Assembly: GCF_001908105.1 (NCBI RefSeq) | Contig: NZ_MKGQ01000013.1 | Span: forward strand, 46,505-95,746 | Direction: 5' to 3' | DNA: 49,242 bases | Source: Xenorhabdus eapokensis | GTDB taxonomy: Bacteria; Pseudomonadota; Gammaproteobacteria; Enterobacterales; Enterobacteriaceae | Shown: positions 34,471 to 47,202 of the stretch, piece after piece | Layout of the letters: each line of letters begins with the position of its first letter | Position numbering within the stretch: the stretch's first letter is position 1 | The notes under the pieces: generated by a model | The model's database searches: none | Seen by the model: the letters and a program-made list of their open reading frames with translations, nothing else | Told to the model about the DNA's origin: nothing | Position numbers and translations under genes: made by a program

Positions 34471-35067
34471 ATGAATTTGCAGCAATGTCATTGGTTGAAC
34501 GAGCCTGCTTCATGGCGATGTCAGGATAATGAACTTCATGTCATGACGGATAATAAAACCGATTTCTGGCGTGATACATGGTATGGTTTTCAGCGTCACA
34601 GTGGTCATGTCTTTGGCGGCTATATTAATGATTTTAACCTTGAAGACGGTTTTACCTTCCAGTTTTGTATCGAAGGCCAGTTTGAGCAATTATACGATCA
34701 GGCGGGTGTGATGTTATTGGTGGATGAGCAACATTGGCTAAAAGCGGGTGTTGAACATTCTGATGGGCAAGCGACCATCGGTAGTGTATTAACCAATGGC
34801 TGTTCTGACTGGGCTATGGGAATTTTCCCTGGTAATCCAGAGAAGTTTTGGCTACGGCTGACTTACCATGATGGCGCTATTAGGTTGCAGTATTCCACCG
34901 ATGGTGTGACATGGCCGTTATTGAGATTGTCTCCTTTTACCGTTGGCAATCAGCGGATTTTTGTCGGGGCGATGTGCTGCTCGCCGGAACGGGAAGGATT
35001 GCAGGTGAGGTTTTCCGACTTTAGGCTAACATCATCGTTGAAAAAGCACCTGCATGATTTAAGTTAG
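34471..35067 (+). CDS. DUF1349 family protein (concanavalin A-like fold)
   Basis: The 198-residue product fits the DUF1349 family, a beta-sandwich related to concanavalin-A-like lectins and glucanases. Family-like stretches are NKTDFWRDTWYGF near the N-terminus, QAGVMLLVDEQHWLKAGVEH (about 75-94) and GAMCCSPEREGLQVRFSDF near the C-terminus. No signal peptide is seen, so it is probably cytoplasmic. ATG at 34471 follows CAGGG; a TTG one codon earlier is possible. It begins 14 bases after the MFS gene and probably shares its transcript. Function is unknown; sugar binding is a guess from the fold. Confidence 0.75.
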   Translation: MNLQQCHWLNEPASWRCQDNELHVMTDNKTDFWRDTWYGFQRHSGHVFGGYINDFNLEDGFTFQFCIEGQFEQLYDQAGVMLLVDEQHWLKAGVEHSDGQATIGSVLTNGCSDWAMGIFPGNPEKFWLRLTYHDGAIRLQYSTDGVTWPLLRLSPFTVGNQRIFVGAMCCSPEREGLQVRFSDFRLTSSLKKHLHDLS

Positions 35068-35075
35068 TCACTTAA

Positions 35076-35249
35076 TTAAATATCCAGACGAAGGTTTGAT
35101 TCAACTTCATCTATCAATGATATGGGTACTTCATTCTCTTTGGCTAACTTAGGCCAAAGAGAAACACTTTCCTTAATTTCTTCTACCAACTCGTTAATGT
35201 ATTTCTTTGTGAAGTATTGTCTCAAGGGATGCATTCCCTTTTTCCGCAT
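35076..35249 (-). pseudogene. Gene remnant resembling a HipA-type toxin C-terminus
   Basis: A 57-codon minus-strand frame, too short for a full gene, has a natural amphipathic composition: YINELVEEIKESV, SLWPKLAKENEVP, SLIDEVESNL. This pattern of W..LA.E followed by a final helix resembles the C-termini of HipA-family proteins. A TAG stands directly before its first ATG, and no catalytic domain is present upstream, so it would be a decayed fragment. Identification is tentative. Confidence 0.35.
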
Positions 35250-35284
35250 CTATTGTGATTATATTTTTGCACCTTATAAGAAGA

Positions 35285-35304
35285 TATGCCGCGATTGCAG
35301 CATA
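35285..35304 (-). terminator. Possible terminator after thiH
   Basis: On the minus strand TATGCTGC pairs with GCGGCATA (one U-G) across an AATC loop, 28 bases after the thiH stop, followed by TCTTCTTAT. The T tract is interrupted, so it is a weak candidate for the end of the thi operon. Confidence 0.35.
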
Positions 35305-35332
35305 CCCAAATAAAAACTGCCTACCTAAAAAA

Positions 35333-36457
35333 TCATCGCCCTAAGTAATTATCCCAATCTTTCCAGACGGGTTGTAAACCTGATTTGACCAAGGCTTCGG
35401 CGACCTGAAAAACAGAACGATTGTCGTGGGGGGCGAATTGTTCCAGCTCGTGGTGTTCATCAGCATAACCGCCTGGCTGGGTTTTGGAACCTGCACTGAT
35501 ATTGTTGATCGCGAGAGGAACAACGTGATCGCGGAAATACGGTGATTCACGGGTGGAAAGGGAAAGCTCTACATCCGGTGCCAGCAGGCGGAATGCGCAA
35601 ATCAGTTGTACCAATTCGGCTTCATTCATTAACGAAGCGGGTTCTATGCCGCCAGCGCAGGGACGCAGTCGCGGGAAGGAGATGGAATAACGGCTTTTCC
35701 AGAACTGTTTTTGCAGAAAAAGGAGGTGCTCCGCTACCATATAACAATCGGTTCGCCAATTGTGGGATAGTCCAATCAGGGCACCTAGCCCAATTTTATC
35801 TATGCCCGCTCGTCCAAGGCGTTCAGGTGTTTCCAATCGCCAATGGAAATCCTGCTTTTTGCCCTTCAAATGGTGCAGTTGATAACTGGGTTGATGGTAG
35901 GTTTCCTGATAGACCATCACGCCATCCAATCCTAATGTTTTCAGTTCAGCATATTCTTCTTGCGCCAGTGGCTGAACCTCCATTGAGACAGAGCTGAAAT
36001 GACGGCGGATCAAGGGAAGATAGCGGCGAAAATAATCCATACCGACTTTGTTTTGGTGTTCCCCTGTCACCAAGAGAACATGCTCAAATCCTAGTGTTTT
36101 CAGCGCAAGGCATTCTGCTTCAATCTCCTGCTCATTGAGTGTTTTGCGCTTAATGTGATTACTCATGGAGAAACCACAATAAGTGCAATCGTTGGCACAC
36201 AGATTGGAAAGATAGAGTGGGATAAAAAATCCCACGGTATTACCAAAACGCTGGCGAGTGAGTTGTTGTGCGCGTTGGGCGAGTGGCTCAAGATAAGGCA
36301 GTGCAGCGGGGGAGAGCAGGGCGATAAAGTCATCCAACGTCAAGCGAGCACTGTTTAGTGCATGTTCAATGTCCTGTGATGTTTTACTGTTGATGCGTAG
36401 GGTGATGTCATCCCAATCCAGTTGTTGCCAGCGCTGGCTAAATGTTTGGTTTGTCAT
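35333..36457 (-). CDS. thiH: 2-iminoacetate synthase ThiH
   Basis: ThiH is a radical-SAM enzyme that cleaves tyrosine to dehydroglycine (2-iminoacetate) for the thiazole ring in anaerobic-type thiamine synthesis. The 374 residues match the family. The iron-sulfur motif is CANDCTYC (about 88-95), followed by [11 protein letters not shown]. The start overlaps the thiG stop by four bases (ATGA). Use of ThiH, rather than glycine oxidase ThiO, follows the enterobacterial route. Confidence 0.97.
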   Translation of the reverse strand: MTNQTFSQRWQQLDWDDITLRINSKTSQDIEHALNSARLTLDDFIALLSPAALPYLEPLAQRAQQLTRQRFGNTVGFFIPLYLSNLCANDCTYCGFSMSNHIKRKTLNEQEIEAECLALKTLGFEHVLLVTGEHQNKVGMDYFRRYLPLIRRHFSSVSMEVQPLAQEEYAELKTLGLDGVMVYQETYHQPSYQLHHLKGKKQDFHWRLETPERLGRAGIDKIGLGALIGLSHNWRTDCYMVAEHLLFLQKQFWKSRYSISFPRLRPCAGGIEPASLMNEAELVQLICAFRLLAPDVELSLSTRESPYFRDHVVPLAINNISAGSKTQPGGYADEHHELEQFAPHDNRSVFQVAEALVKSGLQPVWKDWDNYLGR

Positions 36458-37224
36458 AGCACCCCCAGAAAATCAGTCAGTGGGCTGGAAGCCTCAGCAT
36501 GGGATTTCTGGCTTGCTACGCCGGCTTGATGTGAAAGTTCGCCGGCTTCAATGGCGGTTCTGAACGCCTGAGCCATCTTAACGGGATTGCGGGCAACAGC
36601 GATGGCGGTATTAACCAGTACCGCATCTGCCCCCATTTCGATGGCAGCCAGCGCATGGCTCGGTGCTCCGATCCCTGCATCCACAACAACTGGTACATTG
36701 GCCTGTTCAATGATGATGTGTAGAAAATCACGGGTCAGTAACCCCTTATTTGAGCCGATAGGGGCACCTAATGGCATCACGGCCGCACAGCCAACTTCTT
36801 CCAATCGGCGGCACAGTACAGGATCAGCGCCACAGTAAGGCAGAACGACAAATCCTTCTTTGACTAGCTGTTCTGCCCCTTTTAGTGTCTCAATGGGATC
36901 GGGCAGCAGGTATTTTACATCGGGATGGATTTCCAATTTAATCCAGTGAGTTCCCAACGCTTCCCGTGCGAGGCGAGCGGCGAAGATGGCCTCTTCTGCG
37001 GTTTTGGCTCCAGAGGTATTGGGTAGCAGTTTGACACCCAACTGTTGCAGTGGTGCAAGAATGCCATCGTCATTTTTGCCGTGAAGATCGAGGCGTTTCA
37101 TTGCCATTGTTACCAGTTGGCTACCAGAGGCACGGATCGCGTCGATCATTAATCCTGCATTGGCAAACTTGCCTGTTCCGGTAAATAGGCGGGATTGGAA
37201 GGGAGTATCTGCAATTTTTAACAT
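36454..37224 (-). CDS. thiG: Thiazole synthase ThiG
   Basis: ThiG joins 1-deoxyxylulose 5-phosphate, 2-iminoacetate and ThiS-thiocarboxylate into thiazole phosphate. From [20 protein letters not shown] it is 256 residues, as in E. coli. The Schiff-base lysine fits K96 (WIKLEIH). GGAGG lies before ATG 37224; the frame is open 22 codons upstream without conservation. It follows thiS by 19 bases and overlaps thiH. Confidence 0.97.
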   Translation of the reverse strand: MLKIADTPFQSRLFTGTGKFANAGLMIDAIRASGSQLVTMAMKRLDLHGKNDDGILAPLQQLGVKLLPNTSGAKTAEEAIFAARLAREALGTHWIKLEIHPDVKYLLPDPIETLKGAEQLVKEGFVVLPYCGADPVLCRRLEEVGCAAVMPLGAPIGSNKGLLTRDFLHIIIEQANVPVVVDAGIGAPSHALAAIEMGADAVLVNTAIAVARNPVKMAQAFRTAIEAGELSHQAGVASQKSHAEASSPLTDFLGVL

Positions 37225-37243
37225 AAAATAACCTCCGGCAAGA

Positions 37244-37459
37244 TCAGCCACCAGCAATGGCCTGAAACAGCAAGATGGTGTCCCCGTCATTAATCTGATG
37301 GGTTTGCCACTCTGAACGCGGAATAATGGTTTGATTGATAGCCAAAGCGCTCCCTGATTGCGTGCGTTCTATATGTTCCAGCAATTGATGTTCCAGAAAC
37401 TGTTGCACTGTCATGGGGGCATTCAGGGTCATTGGTTGATCGTTGACGATAATATTCAT
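37244..37459 (-). CDS. thiS: Sulfur carrier protein ThiS
   Basis: ThiS is a ubiquitin-like sulfur carrier; its C-terminal glycine is adenylated by ThiF and turned into a thiocarboxylate. The 71-residue product ends in the required AGG and has [14 protein letters not shown]. It is about five residues longer than E. coli ThiS, in the middle (HIERTQSGS). The start overlaps the thiF stop by four bases. Confidence 0.95.
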   Translation of the reverse strand: MNIIVNDQPMTLNAPMTVQQFLEHQLLEHIERTQSGSALAINQTIIPRSEWQTHQINDGDTILLFQAIAGG

Positions 37460-38234
37460 GCGATTTCTTTTCCTAACCGTTTTTTATCGGCCTGTCTGGT
37501 AGCGCCACAAATTGGGCACTGCGATGAGCGAGTAAGCTGTAATGTGCTCCAGCTTTGCTGTTTGCCATCAAACAGCCGGAGTTTTCCGTCTAAGGAAGAA
37601 GAAAGGCCAGCCAGCATTTTTATCGCTTCCAAGGATTGCAAAGTGCCGATGACTCCAACGATAGGGCCTAAGATACCGGCTGTTCGGCAATTGCGCTGAG
37701 GTTCTTCTTGATTAGGATAGAGGCAGGCATAGCAACCGTGCTGGTAAGGGGGAGTCAATACCATTAATTGCCCACTAAAGCCGACGGCACTGCCGCTGAT
37801 GAGTGGTTTATTTTCGGCAATACAGGCAGCATTGATAGCATGGCGAGTTGCCATGTTGTCACAGCAATCCAAAACCAGATCGACTTGATTGACAGCATTA
37901 ACCAAAGAGTCACGATCTTGCCGGACAGTTAGTGACGTGATATTGATTTGCGGGTTTAGCTTAACCAGTTGTTTGGCTGCTAATTGGGCTTTGTTGGCAG
38001 GAATATCTGCTGTGCGGTAGATAATCTGGCGTTGCAGGTTTGAGATATGCAATGTGTCATCATCTGCCAGATAAAGATTTCCTACCCCTGCTGCCGCGAG
38101 ATAGAGCGCAGCCGGTGATCCTAATCCGCCCAGGCCGACAATCAGTACCTTGCTAGCTTTTAGTCTCTCTTGCCCTTCGGGGCCAATGTCTTCCAGCAGT
38201 AATTGGCGGCTGTAACGCATAAATTCTTGATCGT

Positions 38235-38241
<7 letters not shown>
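37456..38241 (-). CDS. thiF: ThiS adenylyltransferase ThiF
   Basis: ThiF activates the ThiS C-terminus with ATP. The 261-residue product has the E1-like nucleotide motif [17 protein letters not shown] (about 36-52) and the catalytic region LQRQIIY. Zinc-type cysteine pairs are CYACLYP (about 172-175) and CPICG (near 244-247). A catalytic-type Cys lies in [10 protein letters not shown]. It overlaps thiE by 7 bases and thiS by 4. Confidence 0.96.
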
Positions 38242-40887
<2,646 letters not shown>

Positions 40888-41025
40888 TTATCGCCTGTCT
40901 CATTGATCAGGCTTAAGTTGAGAAAATTGCTTGTCTGGAGCTCGCAGGGAGTAATGGTTGATGCTGTTTGGTATCTGTACATGTATTTGCATCGATGTAC
41001 GATGACTGGCAGCGGGGTGATTACT

Positions 41026-41133
41026 CTTGTTCCCTTCGCGGGTATTAGCCCGATCAGGTTCTGCGGATCCCGAATTAACGGTCTCAGCCTGTGTCCATCG
41101 TGATATACGTTGAACGCTAGGCACTCCGACAAG
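41026..41133 (-). ncRNA. TPP riboswitch (THI box) controlling thiC
   Basis: Read on the minus strand, the conserved THI-box pieces occur in order: GGAGTGCC, GGCTGAGA, ACCTGATC, TAATACCCGCGAAGGGAACAAG (last piece 22 bases, key parts given at 41026-41047). P1 is closed by CTTGT (41129-41133) with ACAAG (41026-41030), and P2 by GTGCC with GGC at GGCTGAGA. It begins 157 bases upstream of thiC. In this family, TPP binding represses thiamine genes by hiding the start site or by termination. GGGGTG, just 5' of P1, can pair with CACCCC, just 3' of it, extending the stem. Two TATAAT-like sites lie about 30-60 bases further upstream. Confidence 0.95.
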
Positions 41134-41357
41134 AAAACACCCCAGAGTATAAAGGGGATTATAAAAACTACAACCTAAAAATTATACCCTATCCAATTGT
41201 TTGTTCGTTCTCATAAATATTCCATCCAGAGGCGGCCGTACAGAAGAGGATGCAGAAACAGGGTTACAAGATTGGAGACGAAATAAGATGAAAAGGCGTA
41301 TGCTTTGTTTGTGTTGATTTTGGGCGAAGTATCATGGGAATAATCACATAACTAACG

Positions 41358-42137
41358 ATGGAACAGATTATGCAACAAAAACTGACAGGTAGAGAACAAG
41401 GCTGGTGGATTGTTAGTCTTGAAAATCGGGTTTGGCTACCACAAGGGGAATTACCTTTAGGTACGGCCAATCAGTGGGCATTGCAAGGCCATATAGCACA
41501 ACCTATCGGTGAGTGGTTAGGGGAAACGGTTTGGTTGGTGCGTCAGAAAATGGCTTCAGATATGTCCTCTCCCCGTTCAATTTCTGCTCAGAATGATAAG
41601 TTATTTCAATTGGTCGGGCGTGGTGTGCAATTGGCTGAGTTTTATCGTTCACATCACTATTGTGGTTACTGTGGTCAGGAGATGCAGCATAGTCAGCGTG
41701 AATGGGCCTGTTTGTGCAACCATTGCCATGAACATTACTATCCACAAATAGCGCCTAGTATCATTGTCGGTATTCGCCGTGATGACCATATTTTGCTGGC
41801 ACAACATCAGCGTCATCGCAATGGGGTTCATACCGTACTGGCTGGTTTTGTTGAAGTGGGGGAAACTCTGGAAGAGGCTGTGCATCGTGAAGTGATGGAG
41901 GAGAGCGGAATTAAGATCCGTAACTTGCGTTATGTTACTTCCCAGCCGTGGCCTTTTCCGAATTCATTGATGGTGGGCTTTCTGGCTGATTATGAGAGCG
42001 GTGAAATCAATGTTGACCCCGTCGAACTTATCAGTGCAGATTGGTATCGTTATGATAACCTTCCCTTGATTCCTCCCCCTGATACGATTGCCCGCCGTTT
42101 AATTGAAGATACGGTTGCATTATGCCGTCATCAGTAA
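41358..42137 (+). CDS. nudC: NAD-capped RNA/NADH pyrophosphatase NudC
   Basis: NudC removes NAD caps from RNA and hydrolyses NADH. The 259-residue product has four zinc cysteines (C102, C105, C120, C123), the Nudix box at 163-184 (starts [13 protein letters not shown], ends EVMEESG) and the NADH-diphosphatase signature [10 protein letters not shown] second ATG four codons in (41370) gives the E. coli length at the N-terminus and has GGAA upstream, so either start is possible. No rsd gene lies between it and thiC. Confidence 0.96.
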   Translation: MEQIMQQKLTGREQGWWIVSLENRVWLPQGELPLGTANQWALQGHIAQPIGEWLGETVWLVRQKMASDMSSPRSISAQNDKLFQLVGRGVQLAEFYRSHHYCGYCGQEMQHSQREWACLCNHCHEHYYPQIAPSIIVGIRRDDHILLAQHQRHRNGVHTVLAGFVEVGETLEEAVHREVMEESGIKIRNLRYVTSQPWPFPNSLMVGFLADYESGEINVDPVELISADWYRYDNLPLIPPPDTIARRLIEDTVALCRHQ

Positions 42138-42243
42138 TCATCACGTTATTGGAGGTTATGCCAGAAGTTCAAATTCAGGCATGTTAAACTGCGCCAGTTT
42201 TTTCGTGTGTTTGTCATGCATAAATTAATCAATGGAGCTTGTC

Positions 42244-43308
42244 ATGAATGAGTTGAAAAACGACCGCTATCTGCGTGCCTTATTGCGTCAGCCCGTCGAT
42301 ATCACACCGGTATGGATGATGCGTCAAGCCGGTCGATATTTACCTGAATATAAAGCGACGCGTCAGGCGGCTGGAGATTTCATCTCGTTATGTAAAGACA
42401 CTGAATTGGCTTGTGAAGTCACCCTCCAGCCCTTACGCCGCTTTCCACTAGATGCAGCTATCCTATTTTCCGATATTTTGACTATTCCGGATGCGATGGG
42501 GTTGGGGCTGTATTTCGAAACGGGGGAAGGGCCACGTTTTCATTCTCCGATTCACAGTCATGCCGATGTAGAAAAATTGCCGGTGCCTGATCCAGAACTG
42601 GAGTTAGGCTATGTTATGGATGCAGTGCGGGCTATTCGTAAGGCATTGGCAGGGCAAGTTCCTTTGATCGGTTTTTCTGGTAGCCCTTGGACACTGGCAA
42701 CTTATATGGTGGAGGGAGGAAGCAGCAAGGCTTTCACCAAAATTAAGGCCATGATGTATACGGCGCCTGCCACAATGCATATGTTACTGGATAAATTGGC
42801 AAACAGCGTTATTCTATATTTGAACGCGCAAATAAAAGCAGGCGCTCAATCTGTCATGATTTTCGATACTTGGGGTGGGGTTTTGTCTCATCGCGATTAT
42901 CTGGCGTTTTCCCTGCAATATATGCATAAAATTGTTGATGGCTTGATCCGCGAACATGAAGGACGTCGTGTACCTGTTACCCTGTTCACCAAAGGGGGAG
43001 GGCAGTGGCTTGAGGCGATGGCGGCGACAGGATGTGATGCACTGGGTTTGGATTGGACAACGAATATGGCTGATGCGCGTCGGCGCGTTGGAGATAAGGT
43101 CGCGTTGCAGGGTAATATGGATCCATCCATGCTATATGCCCAGCCAGCACGTATTGAAGAAGAAGTTTCGACAATTTTACAAGATTTTGGTGTGGGTAGT
43201 GGGCATGTTTTCAACTTGGGGCATGGTATTCATCAGGATGTTCCGCCAGAGCACGCAGGTGCATTTGTCGAAGCAGTGCATAGGCTTTCAGTAAAATACC
43301 ATCAATGA
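42244..43308 (+). CDS. hemE: Uroporphyrinogen decarboxylase HemE
   Basis: HemE removes four carboxyl groups from uroporphyrinogen III to give coproporphyrinogen III for haem. From [10 protein letters not shown] it has 354 residues, as in E. coli. Family stretches are [15 protein letters not shown] and [18 protein letters not shown] (with the catalytic Asp), and [11 protein letters not shown] near the C-terminus. GGAG lies six bases before ATG 42244; an ATG four codons upstream is part of that site. Confidence 0.97.
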   Translation: MNELKNDRYLRALLRQPVDITPVWMMRQAGRYLPEYKATRQAAGDFISLCKDTELACEVTLQPLRRFPLDAAILFSDILTIPDAMGLGLYFETGEGPRFHSPIHSHADVEKLPVPDPELELGYVMDAVRAIRKALAGQVPLIGFSGSPWTLATYMVEGGSSKAFTKIKAMMYTAPATMHMLLDKLANSVILYLNAQIKAGAQSVMIFDTWGGVLSHRDYLAFSLQYMHKIVDGLIREHEGRRVPVTLFTKGGGQWLEAMAATGCDALGLDWTTNMADARRRVGDKVALQGNMDPSMLYAQPARIEEEVSTILQDFGVGSGHVFNLGHGIHQDVPPEHAGAFVEAVHRLSVKYHQ

Positions 43309-43312
43309 TTCT

Positions 43313-43990
43313 ATGATTGATACAAAGGCATTACGTCAGGAACAGATAGAAAAATCACGGCGGGTTATCCGCCATGATATTTTTTCTGCCTCTTTTACGC
43401 CAAGGTTCATTGCGGGTGCTGATGTTGGGTTTGAAAAAAGCGGTACGGTAACGCGTGCCGCCATTGCGGTATTGCAATATCCCTCACTAGAATTGGTCGA
43501 ATACCAAATTGCCAGAATTGATACGGTACTTCCCTATATCCCTGGTTTACTCTCATTTCGTGAATATCCTGCATTGATAGCTGCATGGCAAAAATTAAGT
43601 TTGCGGCCTGATTTGGTGATAGTGGATGGTCAGGGTATTGCCCATCCTCGGCGTTTTGGTATTGCCAGTCATTTTGGGGTATTAGTGGATGTTCCCACCA
43701 TTGGGGTGGCAAAAAGCCGTTTGTGTGGTGAACATGCCCAGATAGGAGAGATTCAGGGAGACCGTCAACCATTGATGGATCACGGTGAACAGATTGGTGT
43801 CGTATTGAGAAGCAAAAAAAGCTGTAATCCGCTCTATATTTCCCTTGGCCATAAGATCAGCATTGATAGTGCGGTATTTTGGGTTGAGCAGTGTATGAGG
43901 GGATATAAACTGCCTGAACCCACCCGTTGGGCGGACGGGATTGCCTCAAATAGGTTGTTTTTTAAGCAAACAATGCAGAAAAATCTATAA
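43313..43990 (+). CDS. nfi: Endonuclease V
   Basis: Endonuclease V nicks DNA one base 3' of deaminated bases such as hypoxanthine. The 225 residues hold the metal-binding Asp in AGADVGFE (D37), the [11 protein letters not shown] wedge/Glu region, and [20 protein letters not shown] with the second Asp. It starts four bases after the hemE stop with no clear ribosome-binding site, which suggests coupling to hemE, as in E. coli. Confidence 0.96.
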   Translation: MIDTKALRQEQIEKSRRVIRHDIFSASFTPRFIAGADVGFEKSGTVTRAAIAVLQYPSLELVEYQIARIDTVLPYIPGLLSFREYPALIAAWQKLSLRPDLVIVDGQGIAHPRRFGIASHFGVLVDVPTIGVAKSRLCGEHAQIGEIQGDRQPLMDHGEQIGVVLRSKKSCNPLYISLGHKISIDSAVFWVEQCMRGYKLPEPTRWADGIASNRLFFKQTMQKNL

Positions 43991-44066
43991 TTGTGGCGGA
44001 AAAGTGTGGATATTCTTGATTTTCAGGTAAACTTCGACGCAAATTAGGCATTATGAGTAACGACCA

Positions 44067-44657
44067 ATGTTAAGAAACCCGATCCACCTGCGGTTGGAGA
44101 AACTCGAAAGTTGGCAACATTTGACTTTTATGGCTAGTCTATGTGAGCGGATGTATCCAAATTATCAGGCATTTTGTCTCCAAAGCGGGTTTGCAGACCC
44201 TGTACAATATCGCCGTATTATGGATCTAGTGTGGGAAATTTTGGTCGTTAAAGATGCAAAAGTGAATTTTGATAATCAGCTGGAAAAATTGGAAACCATT
44301 ATCCCATCATCAGAAGATTATGATATTTATGGTGTGTATCCAGCGATTGATGCGTGCATTGCATTGAGTGAAGTAATTCATTCTCGTCTGAGTGGCTCGA
44401 CGTTAGAGCATGCAATAGCCGTCAGTGAAATATCCATCCGTACTGTTGCTATGCTGGAAATGACGCAGGCCGGTAGGGAAATGACCGAGGATGAGTTAAA
44501 AGTATTACCAGCCATTGAGGAAGAATGGGACATTCAATGGGAGATTTACCGTTTGTTGGCAAATTGCGAAGAACGGGACATCGAATTAATTAAAGGATTA
44601 AAGGCTGATCTCCGCGAGATGGGGGTTAGTAATATCGGTATAAATCTGGCGCAATAA
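44067..44657 (+). CDS. yjaG: YjaG family protein (DUF416)
   Basis: The 196-residue product matches the YjaG/DUF416 family by length and by its stretches SLCERMYPNYQAF, YGVYPAIDACIALSE and EDELKVLPAIEEEWDIQW. It is a helical, cytoplasmic protein of unknown function. The place between nfi and hupA is the same as in E. coli, which supports the name. Confidence 0.93.
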   Translation: MLRNPIHLRLEKLESWQHLTFMASLCERMYPNYQAFCLQSGFADPVQYRRIMDLVWEILVVKDAKVNFDNQLEKLETIIPSSEDYDIYGVYPAIDACIALSEVIHSRLSGSTLEHAIAVSEISIRTVAMLEMTQAGREMTEDELKVLPAIEEEWDIQWEIYRLLANCEERDIELIKGLKADLREMGVSNIGINLAQ

Positions 44658-44842
44658 CGTATAAAACGTGACTTAGTGCTTGATTTACCGCATTTAAAGG
44701 CTTCACATTTGCCCTCACTCTGTTCTACATTGGGGGGCGAAAAGAAGTGGCTATCGGTGCGTGTATGCAGGGGTGCTGTCAAATCGGCATATCCGTCGCA
44801 CTCGATGCTTTGCAAACGATAAACACACTGTAAGGATAATCT

Positions 44843-45115
44843 ATGAATAAGACTGAATTAGTTGATGCAATTGCAGCAGGCGCAGACCTGACCAAGACTC
44901 AGGCTAAAGCTGCTCTGGAGTCAACTCTGAATGCAATCACTGAATCTCTGAAAAATGGCGATGCAGTGCAGTTGGTAGGCTTTGGTACTTTTAAAGTTAA
45001 TCACCGTGCAGAACGTACTGGTCGTAACCCACAGACTGGTAAAGAAATTAAAATCGCAGCAGCAAACGTGCCTGCTTTCTCCGCTGGTAAAGCACTGAAA
45101 GACGCAGTTAAGTAA
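44843..45115 (+). CDS. hupA: DNA-binding protein HU-alpha
   Basis: HU is a small nucleoid protein that bends DNA. The 90 residues start [20 protein letters not shown] and include the beta-arm [25 protein letters not shown] lies seven bases upstream. The 185-base gap before it holds its promoter region, but no consensus sites could be fixed with confidence. The place between yjaG and yjaH identifies the alpha form. Confidence 0.97.
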   Translation: MNKTELVDAIAAGADLTKTQAKAALESTLNAITESLKNGDAVQLVGFGTFKVNHRAERTGRNPQTGKEIKIAAANVPAFSAGKALKDAVK

Positions 45116-45120
45116 TCGAA

Positions 45121-45831
45121 TTGCGAAAAAAGATAAGAGGGGAAAATAAACCCCTTTTGTTGATTCTACAGGGGCTGTTAGCATTAGGGGTCGTCTCTTT
45201 GCTCAGCGCCTGTTCGATTCAGCCAACAACACCTCTTTTCAGTGCCAGCGGTTTTGTCACTGACAACGGTGTTATTCGTTTATGGCGTTTAAACGATCAA
45301 AACAGTAAACCTCAGGTTATCATGAGTGTTTACAGCCCTTACCACAATAAAACTCCTCATAATAAAGATACCATAGTTACTTTTTACGAATATCGGCACG
45401 GTAGCTTGTGGCAAATCCGCCGCAATGTGTTTGATAATCCACCCATCGTAGAGACGTTACGTATCTCCCAAGATAACTCTGTCATTTTTAAGCTCCGGCA
45501 ATTACAAGAACGTAATGAACCGTTGTCCGATGATGATGTGGCTCGTTTGAAATTTGATGCTAAGCAGATAGAAAAAATCAGTGACACTTTAATTGCAGAT
45601 AAGGTGAAGTTGCTACAAGGGCATTGGCAGGGTGGACGAGTTACCTCGTGTTCAGGAAAACAATTGTTTATTGAATTTGAGCCTCACGCACAGAGATGGC
45701 TTGAAGAAAGGCAAAGTAATAGCTCCGGTTTACTGACTATTGCATGGTTGGATTCGTCTGAAGGAAAAAAGTTATTGCTGGTCGCCAATGATGATTTTTG
45801 TCGTTGGGAACCGACGAAAGATAAGCTGTAA
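45121..45831 (+). CDS. yjaH: DUF1481 lipoprotein YjaH
   Basis: The 236-residue product has a lipoprotein signal with a basic start (RKKIRGENK), a hydrophobic core and the lipobox LLSAC with Cys31. It fits the DUF1481 family YjaH, of unknown function, and its place after hupA matches E. coli. No ATG precedes the lipobox; TTG at 45121 is the furthest upstream start in frame, as TAA lies 12 bases before it. Only 5 bases separate it from hupA. Confidence 0.85.
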   Translation: MRKKIRGENKPLLLILQGLLALGVVSLLSACSIQPTTPLFSASGFVTDNGVIRLWRLNDQNSKPQVIMSVYSPYHNKTPHNKDTIVTFYEYRHGSLWQIRRNVFDNPPIVETLRISQDNSVIFKLRQLQERNEPLSDDDVARLKFDAKQIEKISDTLIADKVKLLQGHWQGGRVTSCSGKQLFIEFEPHAQRWLEERQSNSSGLLTIAWLDSSEGKKLLLVANDDFCRWEPTKDKL

Positions 45832-45872
45832 TTCTGTTACTTCCGTCGGCGGAGGTTGAGTTATTTCTTGGT

Positions 45873-47171
45873 CTACTTCAAACGGGCGATAGCTCGATAG
45901 CCAATATCCTTACGATAAAAACATCCTTCCCAGTGAATTTGTCCGGTTCTCAGATAAGCTTTTTTCTGGGCGTCGGCAATATCGTGACCTAAGGCAGTCA
46001 CACATAAGACACGTCCTCCTGCGGTGATAATATTCCCATCCTTAAGGGCTGTCCCGGCATGGAAGACTTTTTCCTCGATGCCAGATTCATCGGCATCTGA
46101 TTTCTTCTCTAACCCGCTAATAACGTCACCTTTGGCATAGTTAGCCGGATAACCCCCCGCCGCCAGCACGACGCCTAAGGCGGGACGATCATCCCATTCA
46201 GAGGTTTTTTCACTTAGCTGGCCTTTGGCTCCGGCAAGACATAGTTCGACCAAATCAGAACGTAGACGCATCATGATAGGTTGGGTTTCGGGATCACCAA
46301 ATCGACAGTTAAATTCGATCACTTTCGGTTCACCCTGTTTATCAATCATCAATCCCGCATAAAGGAAACCAACATAGGTATGACCTTCAGCCGCCATTCC
46401 TGCCACGGTAGGATAAATGATTTTTTCCATCACTCGTTGGTGGATCTCATCCGTGACTACCGGCGCGGGTGAATAAGCCCCCATTCCTCCGGTATTCGGC
46501 CCGGTATCACCATCCCCTACGCGCTTATGATCTTGGCTGGTTGCCATAGGAACCACGTTTTTGCCATCCACCATGACAATAAAACTGGCTTCTTCTCCAG
46601 CCAGAAATTCTTCAATGACAATACGGTGGCCTGCATCGCCAAAAGCATTACCCGCCAGCATGTCTTTGATGGCGTTTTGTGCTTCTTTCATGGTTGTGGC
46701 AACTACCACACCCTTACCGGCAGCCAAACCATCGGCTTTGATAACGATTGGGGCGCCTACTTTTTCTAAGTAAGCCAGTGCAGGTTCAATTTCTGTGAAA
46801 TTTTGGTAGGCCGCTGTAGGTATGTGATGACGTGCGAGGAAATCTTTGGTGAAAGCTTTGGAGCCTTCCAATTGAGCAGCAGCCTTTGTTGGACCGAAAA
46901 TGGTCAGTCCCGCCTGCCGGAAAGCATCAACCACACCGATAACCAATGGCGCTTCAGGCCCAACAATGGTCAGGCCAATATCATGATCTTGGGCAAATGC
47001 CAGTAATCCTTCAATATCTGTTGCGGCAATGTCCACATTTTCTAAATTAGCTTCCAATGCGGTGCCCGCATTACCTGGTGCGACATAAACCTTGCTTGCC
47101 AGAGGTGATTGTGCTGCTTTCCAGGCTAATGCATGTTCTCTTCCGCCATTGCCAATAACCAATATGTTCAT
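45873..47171 (-). CDS. purD: Phosphoribosylamine-glycine ligase PurD
   Basis: PurD makes glycinamide ribonucleotide in step 2 of purine synthesis. The 432-residue ATP-grasp protein shows GNGGREHALAWK at the start, PIVIKADGLAAGKGV (ATP binding), TGGMGAYSPAPV and EFNCRFGDPETQ (metal binding). It follows purH by 31 bases with GGAGGCTCAG upstream. The zraPSR genes that lie beside purD in E. coli are not present. Confidence 0.97.
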   Translation of the reverse strand: MNILVIGNGGREHALAWKAAQSPLASKVYVAPGNAGTALEANLENVDIAATDIEGLLAFAQDHDIGLTIVGPEAPLVIGVVDAFRQAGLTIFGPTKAAAQLEGSKAFTKDFLARHHIPTAAYQNFTEIEPALAYLEKVGAPIVIKADGLAAGKGVVVATTMKEAQNAIKDMLAGNAFGDAGHRIVIEEFLAGEEASFIVMVDGKNVVPMATSQDHKRVGDGDTGPNTGGMGAYSPAPVVTDEIHQRVMEKIIYPTVAGMAAEGHTYVGFLYAGLMIDKQGEPKVIEFNCRFGDPETQPIMMRLRSDLVELCLAGAKGQLSEKTSEWDDRPALGVVLAAGGYPANYAKGDVISGLEKKSDADESGIEEKVFHAGTALKDGNIITAGGRVLCVTALGHDIADAQKKAYLRTGQIHWEGCFYRKDIGYRAIARLK

Positions 47172-47202
47172 CTGAGCCTCCTATTTAATAAGACATAAGC
47201 TA

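Noticed and set aside
35122..35313. Plus-strand 63-codon frame in the gap before thiH
   Set aside because: Its composition is not protein-like, no ribosome-binding site was seen, and the minus strand at 35076-35249 gives a better coding signal.
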